This document shows positions 45,647-56,461 of a DNA stretch of 64,000 bases, piece by piece (the stretch's first letter is position 1; each line of letters begins with the position of its first letter). The stretch is from Reticulitermes speratus (Eukaryota; Arthropoda; Insecta; Blattodea; Rhinotermitidae). The notes below the pieces were generated by a model that was not told where the DNA came from, made no database searches, and worked only from the letters and a program-made list of their open reading frames with translations. A program made the position numbers and the translations under genes. The stretch spans positions 5,678,085 through 5,742,084 of the forward strand of contig JAJKFL010000010.1 of NCBI GenBank assembly GCA_021186555.1. The letters run 5' to 3'.

Positions 45647-45846
45647 ATCTGTGGTCTTCTGGGTAATTACACGGCGTCGTGTGGTAATTATTTACCGACG
45701 TTTCGGGACAAAGTATCGGTCCCATCTTCACGGGTCAAGATTCCGAGTAGAATCTTGACCCGTGAAGATGGGACCGATAAGTTATCCCGAAACGTCGGTA
45801 AATAATTACCACACGACGCCGTGTAATTACCCAGCAGACAACAGAT
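45647..45846. repeat. near-perfect family 2 palindrome
   Basis: 96-bp arms (45647-45742, 45751-45846) around an 8-bp loop, differing at only a few bases. Both arms hold 'gtgaagatgggaccgat' with 'cccgaaacgtcggtaaat' (mirrored). The cleanest member of family 2; the arms are similar enough to suggest recent origin or gene conversion. A further 'gtcccgaaacgtcggtaacc' fragment follows at 45868-45888. Confidence 0.9.
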
Positions 45847-46060
45847 TTCAAGATGTGATGGATAGTCTGTCCCGAAACGTCGGTAACCTACTACGAACGT
45901 ACACCGCCATCCCAGACGAGTGAAGTCTCAAGGTCTTAGAGGGTGAAATGCAGTAAACTGCTTCTGTAGTGGGAAAAAATGAGATCCTGTAGAAATACTG
46001 ATGAAAAATCTTGAGAGTCCTTTTACCGTTCTTTAGTAATTACAACATATTTTAAATTAA

Positions 46061-46322
46061 CGCCGATCTCGGTGGCCGTGACGTAGGTCTGCCGCCGGTC
46101 GATTGAGGGATAGCGGGTTCGAATCCCGCCGAGGGCATGGATGTTCATATCTTGTGTTTGTTGTGTGTTGTGTAGGTAGCGGTTCTGCGACGAGCTGATC
46201 ACTCGTTCAGAGGAGTCCTACCGCCCTGCGCGCGCCTCTCTAATTGTGTGTAATCTACAAACCTCAAAAATAAGGCGGCTTAGGTCCGAGTTGGGCTGTT
46301 GCCCCCCCCCCCCCCCAAAGAA
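46061..46322 (+). mobile_element. SINE3 copy
   Basis: Head 'gccgatctcggtggccgtga', B-box 'gggttcgaatcccgc', body 'atcactcgttcagaggagtc', end 'gttgggctgttg' followed by C16. A subfamily close to the 10868 copy ('aggcggcttaggtccgagtt'). Confidence 0.8.
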
Positions 46323-47054
46323 ATTTATATTTAGTACAGTCCTCCGTTTTTAATCCCACTCCCGTATCTTTCTGTTTTACTTGTAATCCTTACATTGATA
46401 CAGCTCATTCTGTTTACAGATTCTCACCCTTACGGCGTATATTTGAGTAACATTTATTCTGTGGTTGATATGTTTTCCTGAATGCCAAAATTTATATTGT
46501 GTATATAGACGAGTTCCGGCACTGCGTATCCTTTCCATTCTAACAGCGACAGTAAAGCAGATGTGTGGTCTGGGATAGATATTTCATTGAGAGTTGATTC
46601 ATTGTCTGGGTGATTTCCAAAGAGATACAAAGCTCTCACAGTATGGGAGACGGAGTACTGGTGTTGACAGCTGGCTAACAAATCTCGAACCCCTCTTATC
46701 GTCACTTCAGTAATACAATCGATGTTTAGGACTTTTTAAATTACGTATTCACTGTCACTGCAGGTTCTAGGGAGTTGAAATTACTGTGGTAGAACATTTT
46801 GTTCCTGGTCGTAATCCTTAGTTTGATTAGTGACTCTTTTTGTGATAGATCTTATGGCGATAAACTGTAAAATGGCGATTTATGTTGGTGTGAGAAAGAA
46901 GTGGAAGGAATGTGGTATGGACTGTTCGGAGATTATCAAATACGCGCTGAGGAAAACCACAACAAGTGTTGAATACTGTCGGCTTCTTGACGTGGAAAAA
47001 AAAAAAAAAAAAGAAATCCCATAAATCCCAAATATAAGGCAAAATTATTGTTAA

Positions 47055-47323
47055 GTCACCAACTGAATGCACGATTTATTTAAAAATAAACACTATATGG
47101 TTTCTTAAAATATTTTAGTAAAACCGTACATATGTTTCGGCTTCCTCATGAAGCCATCCTCAGGGGTGTCAGAGGATGGCTTTATGAGGAAGAAGAAACA
47201 TATGTACGGTGTTTACCAAAATATTTTAAGAACCATATAGTGTTTTTTAAAATAAATGGTGCATTCAGTTGGTGACTTAAAAATAATTGTGAAAAATGCA
47301 CGGTGATTATAGAATAAAATAAG
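47055..47323. repeat. foldback element P3
   Basis: Arms meet near 47167: 'gtcaccaactgaatgcac' left, 'gtgcattcagttggtgac' right (47276). To the right the end motif continues as 'aattgtgaaaaatgcacggt' and 'gattatagaataaaat'. The left motif (47121-47170, minus) is intact. The right motif has CAGAGGA for CTGAGGA and lost the 'gccg' part of stem II. Confidence 0.85.
47121..47170 (-). ncRNA. hammerhead-like motif, P3 left arm
   Basis: Sense: ACCC, CTGAGGA, T, GGCTTC/GAAGCC stem II, GAAAC, ATATGTA, CGGTTT. Stem III ACA/TGT and A at the cut fit, but the first stem I pair is C-C, so stem I is imperfect. Confidence 0.6.
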
Positions 47324-47329
47324 GCAAAA

Positions 47330-47940
47330 TGTTTCAGTCTGTGTGACGTGTGGCCATAGAATTACTTTTATATATTTCATAATTTGTTTAAAGAATTCTT
47401 TCTCGTTTTTGTTAGGGAAAAATTAGGGAATGGTATCGTAAAAGTTCTTGGGAAAATGCGGAAAGAGTTTTCTGTTATAATATTACCTCGGTTCTTATCA
47501 GGGAGTCTGCAATAACCACGACAAACTGTACTCCGGTTATCGTGTGTGCATATCGAGAACTGAATCCGGGACCATCGGAATACGAAGTAGTTTAATGACA
47601 CTTATTGTATTCTCGCTGGAGACGGGATAGCTGAAACGAAATGGTGAAGAAGATGCAGGCTGGAAAACTCAGTCATGATCCCATTTTCGCAACGGTTCAG
47701 AGATATTTACTCGTATGTTCTCCAAAATCTCCAGAAGAGACTGGCCCCATTAAATCGGAGAGGGGGAGCATTCCAATGGGTTATAACAGCCGGAGAGTGA
47801 AGCTAGTCACTCACATCCAGCTAGTAACAAGGTTAAAAATGATTGGAGCTATACCTCTCCATCACGTATCTTCTTCACGTGCACAGGGACAAATTAATTC
47901 GAGTCACATGCATTTCGCGCAAATAATTTTTCCTAACTTA
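47330..47940. other. non-coding; SINE4-like scrap at 47780-47880
   Basis: No gene supported. 'aacaaggttaaaaatgattg', 'gagctatacctctccatcac' resemble the SINE4 3' part in plus orientation, heavily diverged. The 131-residue frame at 47641-48036 runs through this and the SINE3 head, and is not a gene. Confidence 0.45.
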
Positions 47941-47946
47941 TCTAGG

Positions 47947-48430
47947 TGCCGATCCCAGTGCCCACGCGGTGTAAGGCATGGGTTTGCGGCCGCTCGCTTG
48001 CTGGGGTTGCGGGTTCGAATCCCGTCGGGGGCATAGATGTCTGTCTGTTGTGAATGTTGTTTGTTGTGAAGTAGAGGTCTCTGCGTCGGGCTGATCACTC
48101 GTCCAGAGGAGTCCTACCGATTGTGCTGTATCTGAGTGTGATCGTGAAGCCTTGATAATGAGGAGGCCCTGGCCCACTAGGGGTTGTTTACCATTGGGGG
48201 AAAAACTTTATAAGTAATTTTTCTCACTTGCATGTCTGTCTGTTGTGAGTATTGTGTGTTAGTGTGTTGTGAAGTACAGTCTCTTCGTCGGGCTGATCAC
48301 TCGTCCAGAGGATTCTTACCGATTGTGCTGTATCTGAGTGTGATCGTGAAGCCTTGATAATGATGAGACCCTGTCCCACTAGGGGCTGTTACGCCATGGG
48401 GGGAACAACTTTCTAAGTAATGTTTCTCAC
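47947..48430 (+). mobile_element. SINE3 copy with duplicated tail half
   Basis: Head 'gccgatcccagtgcccacg', B-box 'gggttcgaatcccgtc', body ending 'ggcccactaggggttgttta'. The part from 'gatgtctgtctgttgtga' (about 48034) to 'ttctcacttgcatgtctg' is repeated once as 48229-48430 without a head, so the copy is 1.7 units long with about 197-bp spacing. Confidence 0.8.
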
Positions 48431-48558
48431 TTGCATGTCTTATGGCGGGAGTGTGATTGTGAAAGATGGTATAAAAGACTGCTAATTTCCGCTCGTATCT
48501 CATTATATGCTGCTGTGTCAGAATTTGCTAGAAGGAAAAATATTTTAAATCAAACATT

Positions 48559-48890
48559 AAACAATTTTTACACCAACCGATGCACTGTTAAACCACCTTT
48601 ATTGTAGCTTTTGTAAATATATACCCCTACATATGTTTCGATCCTCAGATCATCGTCAGGGGGGTTCCTTTTTGAAAGCCACTAACACTTCAATTACATA
48701 ATTTGCAGGATCGAAGAATACTTGTGTCTTAATATTGTATAACTTGTCTTGGTTTAAAATTATAACACATTAAAACTTATATTTTTATAAGTTACAATTG
48801 TGGTTAAAAGTTTGTAAAAAGTTGTAAATAAAGGTGGTTTAATAGTGCATCGGTTGGCGTAAAAATTGTTTAATTTTGATGATGCACGGT
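48559..48890. repeat. foldback element P4
   Basis: Arms 48559-48617 and 48815-48872 ('aaacaatttttacaccaacc' against 'ggcgtaaaaattgttt'). The end motif 'gatgatgcacggtgatag' lies just right of the right arm. A single hammerhead-like motif sits in the left half (48622-48666, minus); the right half has none. Confidence 0.75.
48622..48666 (-). ncRNA. hammerhead-like ribozyme motif, P4
   Basis: Sense: ACCCCC, CTGACGA, T, GATC/GATC stem II around TGAG, GAAAC, ATATGTA, GGGGT. Stem I CCCC/GGGG forms; stem III ACA/TGT; A at the cut. Stem II differs in sequence from the other copies yet still pairs. Confidence 0.7.
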
Positions 48891-48909
48891 GATAGTAACT
48901 TGAAAATTT

Positions 48910-50100
48910 TAAATTAAGTTATATTTAACGGGGTTTCGCCAGGCTGTACCGGACTTTCGTGATTTGATTTTAACCGATACATTAGCCGTCGCCGTTACTT
49001 TGTGTCTCGGTAGTGGATTGAAAACCAAATTAAATTGACGTAGTGACTGCCTCATGCAAACAAACATAAATTTAGATTTCGTATGGAACTTCGATCTCAA
49101 ATTTCCTCACAGTGCCTGCCATACATCGAAATAATTCAGCTGTGGCTTTCCGAAAAAAAGAGAAAAATTAATTCGAATTTGACATATGGCTGTAATAAAA
49201 AAAATCTTGAAAAAAAAATTTAACCTCTGACTTTTAAAAGAAAAATCTTTTACTTTTCTCTCATTCCCTTTAACCTCGCCCGCAAAGCCATTTCACTCTT
49301 CATCAGTCTTTCTCTTATACCGTCAACTGACAACATAAAAGAAGTTCACAAGAAAGTAATAACATCCAAAAAAGAAAGTCTGAAAGTGGATTTTTTTTTT
49401 CAAGCGTCTTTAGCAAGAATATATTTTGAAACTTGTTCTGCACTTGGCGAAGCATCACATGACCTGAACGTACGCTGTTATTCTCATATCCCCTAAAAAT
49501 ATACACTATACCAGCCCACACTGCATTTTCAAAGCGAAGTTTGAACTATTTAACGCAAATTTTATATAAGGGAAACAGACTGCTATTTGGTGCCAGCAGG
49601 GTTCTTAGGGACCTTCCTTCGAAGTTCAAAGTGTTTAAATGTGTGCAGGCTGTGCGGAGTGAGAAAACTTGTGTGTGTGTGTGAAAATTTATTGATGTGT
49701 GTATGAATTGATGGATTTATGAATCGATAGATAGACTGTATGTGTATGTGAATGCAAAGACGGCCATAAACATAAGTGGATGCATTTATAGTTCGATAGA
49801 TGGAAGTAAATTTGAAGGATAAATATGTGACTAATTAAGTGAATTGATGAATGGACACAAGGATTGGCTTTTGGACGGACAGATAGTTAAAATTAGATGG
49901 ATAATTACACGGAATTATACGTACACGAGTGTAGGTAATGTTGGGTAAATGGAAATATGGGCAGGTGTAATAGAAACTCTTTATTAAAGTCCCTGGCCTT
50001 GAGCCAGCGATCAAGGACTGACGTCACGAGAATTAAGAGCACCAAGTCATGAGATTCTGTTTCAGTTTACGTAGCAGCTACAATGACGTAACTGACACAG
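48910..50100. other. non-coding, nothing recognised
   Basis: No gene supported. 49680-49870 is rich in 'gatagatagac', 'gatggatttatg'-like words, a decayed GATA-type microsatellite. Confidence 0.5.
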
Positions 50101-50104
50101 GGGA

Positions 50105-50372
50105 GAGAATAACGTCAGGTTACACTGGCGTGAATCAGTGGACGTGATGTCGCTCGATCTGCCACTATAATGAGAATAACGTCAGGTTACACTGGCGTGA
50201 ATCAGTGGACGTGATGTCGCTCGATCTGCCACTATAATGAGAATAACGTAAGGTTACACTGGCGTGAATCAGTGGACGTGATGTCGCTCGATCTGCCACT
50301 ATAATGAGAATAACGTCAGGTTACACTGGCGTGAATCAGTGGACGTGATATCGCTCGATATGCCACTATAAT
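50105..50372. repeat. 67-bp tandem repeat, 4 units
   Basis: Four units (50105, 50172, 50239, 50306) starting 'gagaataacgtcaggttac' and ending 'gatctgccactataat'. Only three substitutions across all units; recent. Confidence 0.95.
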
Positions 50373-50527
50373 GATATATTTTGTCGTGCGTAACGTGAAC
50401 TTCTTTGGGCAGTTGCAGTGACTCGTGTTGAAAGTCACTTTGAGATAAAGATAGGGACTTTATGGAAGTAAACCTAATATAGGTGGACGAAAATTTACCT
50501 GGGTGTACGGGTAAACAGGTTACATGA

Positions 50528-50808
50528 GGTAAAGGTAAAGGTAATCCTAGAACAGGCCATGAAGACCAAGAGGGGAGTAGAGGTATATCTCTACTCTTTC
50601 TTTAACCTCGGCGCTAGATGGGGGTGGGTTGCCAAATTCACGCTTTACCCCTGGAAATGACCCGATACCCATTATACAGGAGGCTGGGTAGGCCCCAAGA
50701 CCGGTCTGGACGGGTGCTGAATATCTCGCCCCGCACCGAGATTCGATCCCCGGACCTTGCAGCTCGTAGCGAGTTGCTATACCGACTGCGCTATCCCGGC
50801 CCACAAAT
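50528..50808 (-). mobile_element. SINE4 copy, antisense, with 11-bp duplication
   Basis: Left end 'ggtaaaggtaaaggtaatcc' is the antisense 3' end; 'gcgctagatgggggtgggtt', 'atacaggaggctgggtaggc' body; right end antisense head with 'gattcgatccccggacctt' and 'gcgctatcccggccc'. Perfect duplication aggttacatga at 50517-50527 and 50809-50819. Confidence 0.92.
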
Positions 50809-50879
50809 AGGTTACATGAACAGATAGAAAGGGAATTGTATTTAGATATGGAAGAATCCATATGCATATATAGAGTGCA

Positions 50880-51035
50880 TGTGCTGGGATAGCTCAGTGA
50901 GTAAAATTTATGACGATTTGGAAGGACGGAGTGCAATTCTCGGCAGGGGTAGAGTGAGTGTGACGTTAGAGGAATGTTTAGGGTCTACCTGGCTTTGTGC
51001 CTGATGTCTGTCAATATATTGGCTGCTAGGTATTA
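50880..51035 (+). mobile_element. possible tRNA-derived SINE remnant
   Basis: 'gctgggatagctcagtgagt' is a good A-box, and 'gagtgcaattctcggcaggg' a degraded B-box 40 bp later; the following body is not matched elsewhere in the window. The stems do not close as a tRNA. Confidence 0.4.
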
Positions 51036-51039
51036 AAAG

Positions 51040-51960
51040 ACTGTAGGTAGTATATTTTTTCCTCAAAACTGAAGCAGGATGCACGTTTTACAGTCGAATT
51101 ATTGATGTGATGGACGAGTAAGGCCAATGATCAAAAGTTTGGCGCAGACGTGGTGGTATGTCTTGATCTTGAAGTCCTTCTGCCCATTGATTTTCACCTG
51201 ATTTCAAACTTCTGGATGAAGCCTTAGACGATGAACTTCTGAACTCCGGGGCAAGTGTCAACACCAGAGGAAACCGAATCTAAAAGAATCTTTGTGGACG
51301 GCTTTCAAAGTGTGGGACTTGTGTGTCACATCATCCGACCATTTCAATCCTTTCATCTTGAGATAAGATGAACTTGTTCCTAACTTTCTCCTCTGCCACA
51401 TTTTAAACTTCAAACTCTAATTCTGTGTCATGTTTCCGGAGCTAAATTGCTGGAAAGAAATCACCTGACATCATACGAATAACTGCTAGAATTCTGCTTT
51501 TATGTAGTAAAGGTGACGTAATAAATGTCCGGATATGAAATAGGATCATACTTTGTGTAGAAACGTTACGGCACCAAAGCTTACAATACATTTACTTTTA
51601 TTGTAATCTTGTAATTAATCGTAGATATTTATATACTTATAACATATATAAGCCTATTAACAGTGAAACATCTCAAAAGTTAATGTTGTTTGAACTTAAA
51701 ACTGCCTTTATCGGAAAATTCCCTGTGTACTGCAAATAAAAGGCGGGTAAAAGAGAAAATTACGTGTAGGAAGCGGAAATTAATTGTTGCAGAAGAGAAG
51801 GGTATTAAGAAGAAATAAACAGAAAAAGAGTCTCCTTGAATCAAGTAAGACGAACAAGATACACATTTATGGATCATAAATATGTTCATTGTTTTTCTCC
51901 TGCTACACGTTTCGGCTTTATCGGCTACCTTAAAAAAAACCATGTAATATTACAAGAATG
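51040..51960. other. non-coding; weak hammerhead-like scrap at 51903-51945
   Basis: No gene. The complement of 51903-51945 has 'aggtagccgataaagccgaa' and 'acgtgtagcagg', a GAAAC half-motif without CTGATGA. Confidence 0.4.
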
Positions 51961-51967
51961 CCATCAT

Positions 51968-52078
51968 TCCCGGGGGTAAAGCGGCTGAAGCCTAGGGTTA
52001 ACCACTCACCCCCATCTAGGGCCGAGGTTAAAGAGAAAGTAGAGCTATACCTCTACTCCCCCTGTGTGCATTCGTTGC
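51968..52078 (+). mobile_element. SINE4 3' fragment
   Basis: 'cgggggtaaagcggctgaag', 'ccactcacccccatctaggg', 'aagtagagctatacctctac' match the 3' half of SINE4; the head is absent. Confidence 0.75.
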
Positions 52079-52499
52079 AGGTTATGTGGTAAACTTTAAT
52101 TTGTTATTTACTCTGGGTGTGTTACAGACGGTTTTTGTTTGCAGACGTGTGAAACAGAGACTTGGAAATGTACTGAGTGAAGTAATGTTTGTGAAATGGG
52201 ATCCACAGGTGCAACTGCCCGAGGTGTATCATTGTGTAGGCAACGGAACCGTAACGTGTTTGTTTTTTGTGTGACGTCACATCGTCAGAAGCTAGCTGCT
52301 GGGTCATGTTACCGCCTTGAATTGCCACAGCATTCAAAGTAACGTGTAGCGCGTCACTAAACGTATGTATACTCGTATGACTACGTAAATATTTAAATAA
52401 TTTACTAAATAAACACATAAATATAAGTGTAATTAATTAGATAAATTATGTACTTAACTTATACGTACATCATTAACTATATACATCTTGATGCGTAAA

Positions 52500-53030
52500 G
52501 CAAGCCTCGAGCGTTTCAAGAGTTTGAGGCTCTCAGATTTCCAGAAAATCGGCAACTGAAGGCGGTAAGGTTATCAGCATTACGCACCGGCCGCTTTTAC
52601 CCCACAGGAAATATTCCTAGTACTCATTTCTGTTAGTGCGCCGGAATAGCGTAGGCGGTATAGTGACTGGAGGTCCGGGATCGAATCCCGGTGGAAGCGA
52701 GATTTTCCGCACCCGTCCAGAATGGCCCTGGGGCCCACCCAGCCTCCTGTAAAATGGGTACCGGGTAAAGCCGCCGAGGCGTGACGTTGACCACCCACCC
52801 CCATCTAGCGCAGAGGTTAAAGAAAGAGTAGAGCTATAACACTACTCCCCCTTCTGGGCCTTCACGGCCTGTTCTAGGGTGAATATTACCTTTACCTTTA
52901 CTCATTTCTGTTAAAGGCTGAGATGAACTCAGGGTCACAGTGCGAATTAAGTCAATGGACATTTCCGATGTCACGACCTTCCGGCTTGAAGTGCCATGCC
53001 TCAACCAACTGCGCTACCGCGTGCCCCAAA
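52500..53030 (-). mobile_element. SINE5 copy interrupted by SINE4
   Basis: Antisense SINE5 (compare 3885-4175): 'tttgaggctctcagatttcc', 'cgcaccggccgcttttac', then, after the insertion, 'aaaggctgagatgaactcag' and the head 'aactgcgctaccgcgtgcc'. Split at 52635/52900 by a plus-strand SINE4. Confidence 0.85.
52636..52899 (+). mobile_element. SINE4 nested in SINE5, 14-bp duplication
   Basis: Head 'gtgcgccggaatagcgtagg', B-box 'gggatcgaatcccgg', 'cacccgtccagaatggccct', end 'atattacctttacctt'. Flanked by actcatttctgtta at 52622-52635 and 52900-52913, both part of the host SINE5. So SINE4 was active after this SINE5 copy was in place. Confidence 0.93.
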
Positions 53031-53034
53031 TATA

Positions 53035-53380
53035 TCTCAAATATACCAAAATACATAACATAAGCAAAACAAATACTAACACAATAATACTGCTGTACTG
53101 ATATAAGTCTTACTAAAGACATCGGCATATCATCGCAAACCACATAAACTAGCAGAAATTATCGGAAGAGATAAGGAAATCAAAACACGTAAAATTCTTC
53201 AGGAAAAGAATAATACAATTAAACACTATAATTTTAACATTGGAAACTTTAAAATTTTATCATTCTATTATATAGTGTAACTATCTTAAATCCTACTGAT
53301 AATTAACGCGATTCTTATGTGAACGACAGAGATCTCAGTATAACAATAAAGGGAATTCGCTATGGTAATTTTATTTTATA
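53035..53380. other. AT-rich non-coding stretch
   Basis: Nothing recognised. Confidence 0.5.
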
Positions 53381-53387
53381 TCACGTA

Positions 53388-53430
53388 CTGGTCTGAAGGT
53401 GACAAAACTTTGGTCGAAACATGTAGCCAT
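53388..53430 (+). ncRNA. degenerate hammerhead-like motif
   Basis: GGT, CTGAAGG, T, GAC...GGTC, GAAAC, ATGTAGCC. The last core base is G instead of A, and stem I pairs poorly; likely inactive. Confidence 0.4.
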
Positions 53431-53664
53431 GTAATTTATATTAAGATAAACCAATAAATGATTGTGTTGGTGGTAATTGTATAATAGGTTATAGTGTAAT
53501 AAACACAAAGGGTGGTCTATTGTAAAGATAAAAAAAATTAGGTCACGTTTACCGAAAAGAATGTGGTTTTAATGTATCATAACCATAAACGCTGTATCAT
53601 GTTGCTGTGTCATACGTGACTTTTACATTACGCTTATTTTATAATGAATCTTTAAATTATTTTA

Positions 53665-53712
53665 TGGCCCGATGATGGCTTGTATAAAAAGCCGAAACAT
53701 ATATATGTAAGA
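53665..53712 (+). ncRNA. hammerhead-like motif, core changed
   Basis: GGCCCGATGATGGCTT...AAAGCCGAAACATATATATG. The core has CCGATGA for CTGATGA, which removes the invariant U; probably dead. It lies 30 bp upstream of a well-formed copy, so the two are in direct tandem. Confidence 0.5.
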
Positions 53713-53738
53713 TAGACGGTTACAGTGGTGCACCACTG

Positions 53739-53787
53739 TAACCCCTGATGATGGCTCCTTGCGAGCCGAAACATGTGTAGGGTTTTA
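53739..53787 (+). ncRNA. hammerhead-like ribozyme motif (good stem I)
   Basis: AACCC, CTGATGA (53745-53751), T, GGCTC/GAGCC, GAAAC, ATGTGTA, GGGTT. Stem I AACCC/GGGTT 5 bp; stem III ACA/TGT with TG loop; A at the cut. Followed by 'ggtttgtgcatttgttggta' and the end motif 'caaaaatgcacggtgaatta' (about 53857-53877). Confidence 0.75.
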
Positions 53788-53919
53788 ATTATGATAAAAA
53801 GGTTGATTTATGCCTTTATTTATGGTTTGTGCATTTGTTGGTAACTGTCTATAATACAAAAATGCACGGTGAATTAAGACTAAAAAAAATATATATGTAA
53901 GGTTTGAAATATATTTTTT

Positions 53920-54890
53920 GTTCGATTGTTATTGTTAGTGTTTAAATAAGCCTAAATACACTAAATAAATGGAAAACTTTATTAATCATGTAAATGATTA
54001 TGCAATTTAGTAATTAATAAAGTACAACATATTTTTGGATTTTAACAGTACATGTCACCTTAATTCTCAGCTAATTGGCTGACCGACTAATTTTCTTCAG
54101 TCGAATCATCGTCTTAGACTAAAATACTTCAAAATCTGTCAAAGTTACTTAGGATTTATTGTCATTTTGGCGATTTTTATCGTCTCAGTTACCTGACTGC
54201 AGTCACTGTTACCTGACTGCAGTCACTGTTAAGTTTGTTTTCTGTCCGCACTGCAATCTGCGTGGCCTAGTTCTTTGCTTAAATAAAATAATTGATGCTG
54301 TAATATGCTTTGTTTGAGTTTGGTTTTACATATTCCAAAATAGCCCCCCACCATACGTAGACGATTTTTTTATATGCACCCCTCTCCCCCAAAATTCGCA
54401 GGCGAAGCTCACTCACTTATTTTAATCAACTAATGGGTCTGCACTAAAGCACATATTTTAAAGTAAGCTCCTAATATAATGCGTTCCTAAAGAGATTAAG
54501 TGTGACAGAAAATTGAATCAGGAATACTTCTAATATGCCGGTAGATGGTTAATCACTCAGCGAGGTACATGGTATTAGTATTTATTAGTTAATTTCTGTG
54601 TGTCTTTGTAGAAAAACTATTTATCTGCCAAACGAGAAATCTTTTTTTTTCTCTGCACAAAGTTTTAATTCTTGACGTTCATTACAAAGTTGATTTACCC
54701 TGAATATTGAGGCAATACGCTTTTTCGAAACGTCGGTAAATATTTTATGAGTTTACACCGTGTAATATCCCAAAAGACTTAAAAACCTTTTTTCAACAAC
54801 GATTCAAGAACCTCAAATCTCCCGAAGTTAAATTTCTTTCGCAGCCCGTTTATAATGTTATTGTTTTACATGAGTGCAAAAGCTGAGTTG
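53920..54890. other. non-coding; family 2 scrap at 54715-54775
   Basis: No gene. 'tttttcgaaacgtcggtaaa' and 'ttacaccgtgtaatatccca' at 54722-54772 are the right arm of a family 2 element. Confidence 0.5.
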
Positions 54891-54894
54891 CAGC

Positions 54895-55530
54895 TTTAAG
54901 GAACAAACATAATGTGAATTTGCTGGAGAACAAAGTGTTTAGAAAAATATTAGTATCAAATGTAGGGAAAGTGATAAAAGAATGGAAACAATTACGAACG
55001 AATAGCTTAACAATGCTTACTCTTTACGAAATATTACTTGGCTAACCAAATCAAGAGTCGACCTCGGTGGACTAGTGTTTAGCGTGCTCGCCACTGGACC
55101 CAAGGTTCGCGGGTTCGATCCCGACCGAGGTCGATGGATTTTTAAGGTGATAAAATCCGGAGCACCACTTCCTTCGGAGGGAAGTAAAGCCGTCGGTCCC
55201 ATGTCGTAGATTTACAGCATGTAAAAGAACCTTACGGGCATGAATAAAAATGTTGCGTAAGCCAAAATTGCCTCCATTTCTCACCCTAGTCTCCTGACTG
55301 CATGCCAGATGGCTCTGGCGGGCACATCAGGATCGATAGAAACAGTAGCCAGTTGACCAGCCACCAAATGCCACCAATGCGCACGACTTAGTAACCTCGA
55401 AAAGAGGAGGCAAGAGCTGGTCCGGGCCCATATAGGGCTGTTGAGCCATGTTATTATTATTATTATAACCAAATCAAGAACAATGAGATGTATGAGGAGT
55501 GTAGAACACGTGAAAGATGAGAAGTACACA
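54895..55530 (+). pseudogene. decayed LINE-type segment split by SINE2
   Basis: 'ctggagaacaaagtgtttag', 'aaaaatattagtatcaaatg' recall LINE-A 'VFENRVLR.IFG' ; after the SINE2, 'aatcaagaacaatgagatgt', 'gtgtagaacacgtgaaagat' recall '[14 protein letters not shown]'. Very diverged. Confidence 0.45.
55057..55466 (+). mobile_element. SINE2 copy with 13-bp duplication
   Basis: 'tcgacctcggtggactagtg', B-box 'gggttcgatcccgacc', 'gatggatttttaaggtgata', 'ccacttccttcggagggaag', end 'ttgagccatgttattattat'. Perfect duplication aaccaaatcaaga at 55044-55056 and 55467-55479, inside the decayed LINE. Confidence 0.92.
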
Positions 55531-55794
55531 CACACACAATAGTAGTCGAAAAAATGTTTTTAATTTTTATGATAAAGCGTGTTGAGAATTTGCAGAATAT
55601 TGAACTCAAAATTAGCTCGAGTGGCGGATACATTTAACGCGGTAATGAAATTTGGGGCTACGTAAAGGAATTTATCGAAAAAATAAGAAACTATCAGCTA
55701 CTCAGGGACGTATCTGTTTCATGAAGTTGGGTATGCATCAATTGCTGTCTTTATACTACACAAATACAAATACCATTTTGTCACATTTCTCAAC

Positions 55795-56030
55795 AGGAGA
55801 TACCAAGAGTGTGGGACGTGAGGCCGTGTCGCTGGGCAAGTTTCGAAGGATCTCACTGCCTTCATCTTCAGAACCTGCTTGATCCTGACGCTGTTGGCAG
55901 TATGTACCTTCGAGCCGCCAAGAGCTACTTGCCCAAAGACACGGCGTCGCTTTCCAGAAGACTGGAGTCTTCAGCTACAGTGCTGCGAAAACCTCAAATT
56001 TCGCAATTTTCTCTGTAGTTCATCGTAGAA
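55795..56030 (+). repeat. probable retroposon fragment of unknown family
   Basis: Reads 'VWDVRPCRWASFEGSHCLHL' and 'LDPDAVGSMYLRAAKSYLPK', 'DTASLSRRLESSATVLRKP' to a stop. I have an impression of this 'GSMYLR..' type of sequence recurring in insect repeat annotations. Splice-like signals at the edges are weak, so a host exon is less likely. Confidence 0.4.
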
Positions 56031-56461
56031 GAGTTAACACATGTTACAAGATCTAAGTTCCATTAATCTATAATGTTTGTCTGTATGATGAAAGATTAAG
56101 TAACAAAGAAATATAGAAATTAGACCCAAAAAATACACTATTTTTTGAGAGAAATTCTCGTTTATCTGCATTTCATCTCATACAGCTTTGGGCCCTCGTG
56201 GGTCATTATCAAAGAGCTTCAATTAATTACAAATAGAAATATACAAAGATAAAATACTGCGTGTTTCGCAAAACCACTTACACATAAACAAATATGAAAT
56301 TTTAAAAGTTTAAAAATATAAGAATTTAAACAGGCCAATAGTTGATTAAAATTTCTATGCCCGCGTCTTCGAGAATTAAATTTAATTCGCTTGTTAATTA
56401 ACAATACTGTAGTCGAATGACTGCGTTAATCTAAAATTATTACACAGCGTCACACGTAATA

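Noticed and set aside
47641-48036. 131-residue plus-strand open frame
   Set aside because: Ends inside the SINE3 head and starts in a SINE4 scrap; chance frame.
50547-50936. 129-residue minus-strand open frame
   Set aside because: Sense translation through a SINE4 copy and its flank.
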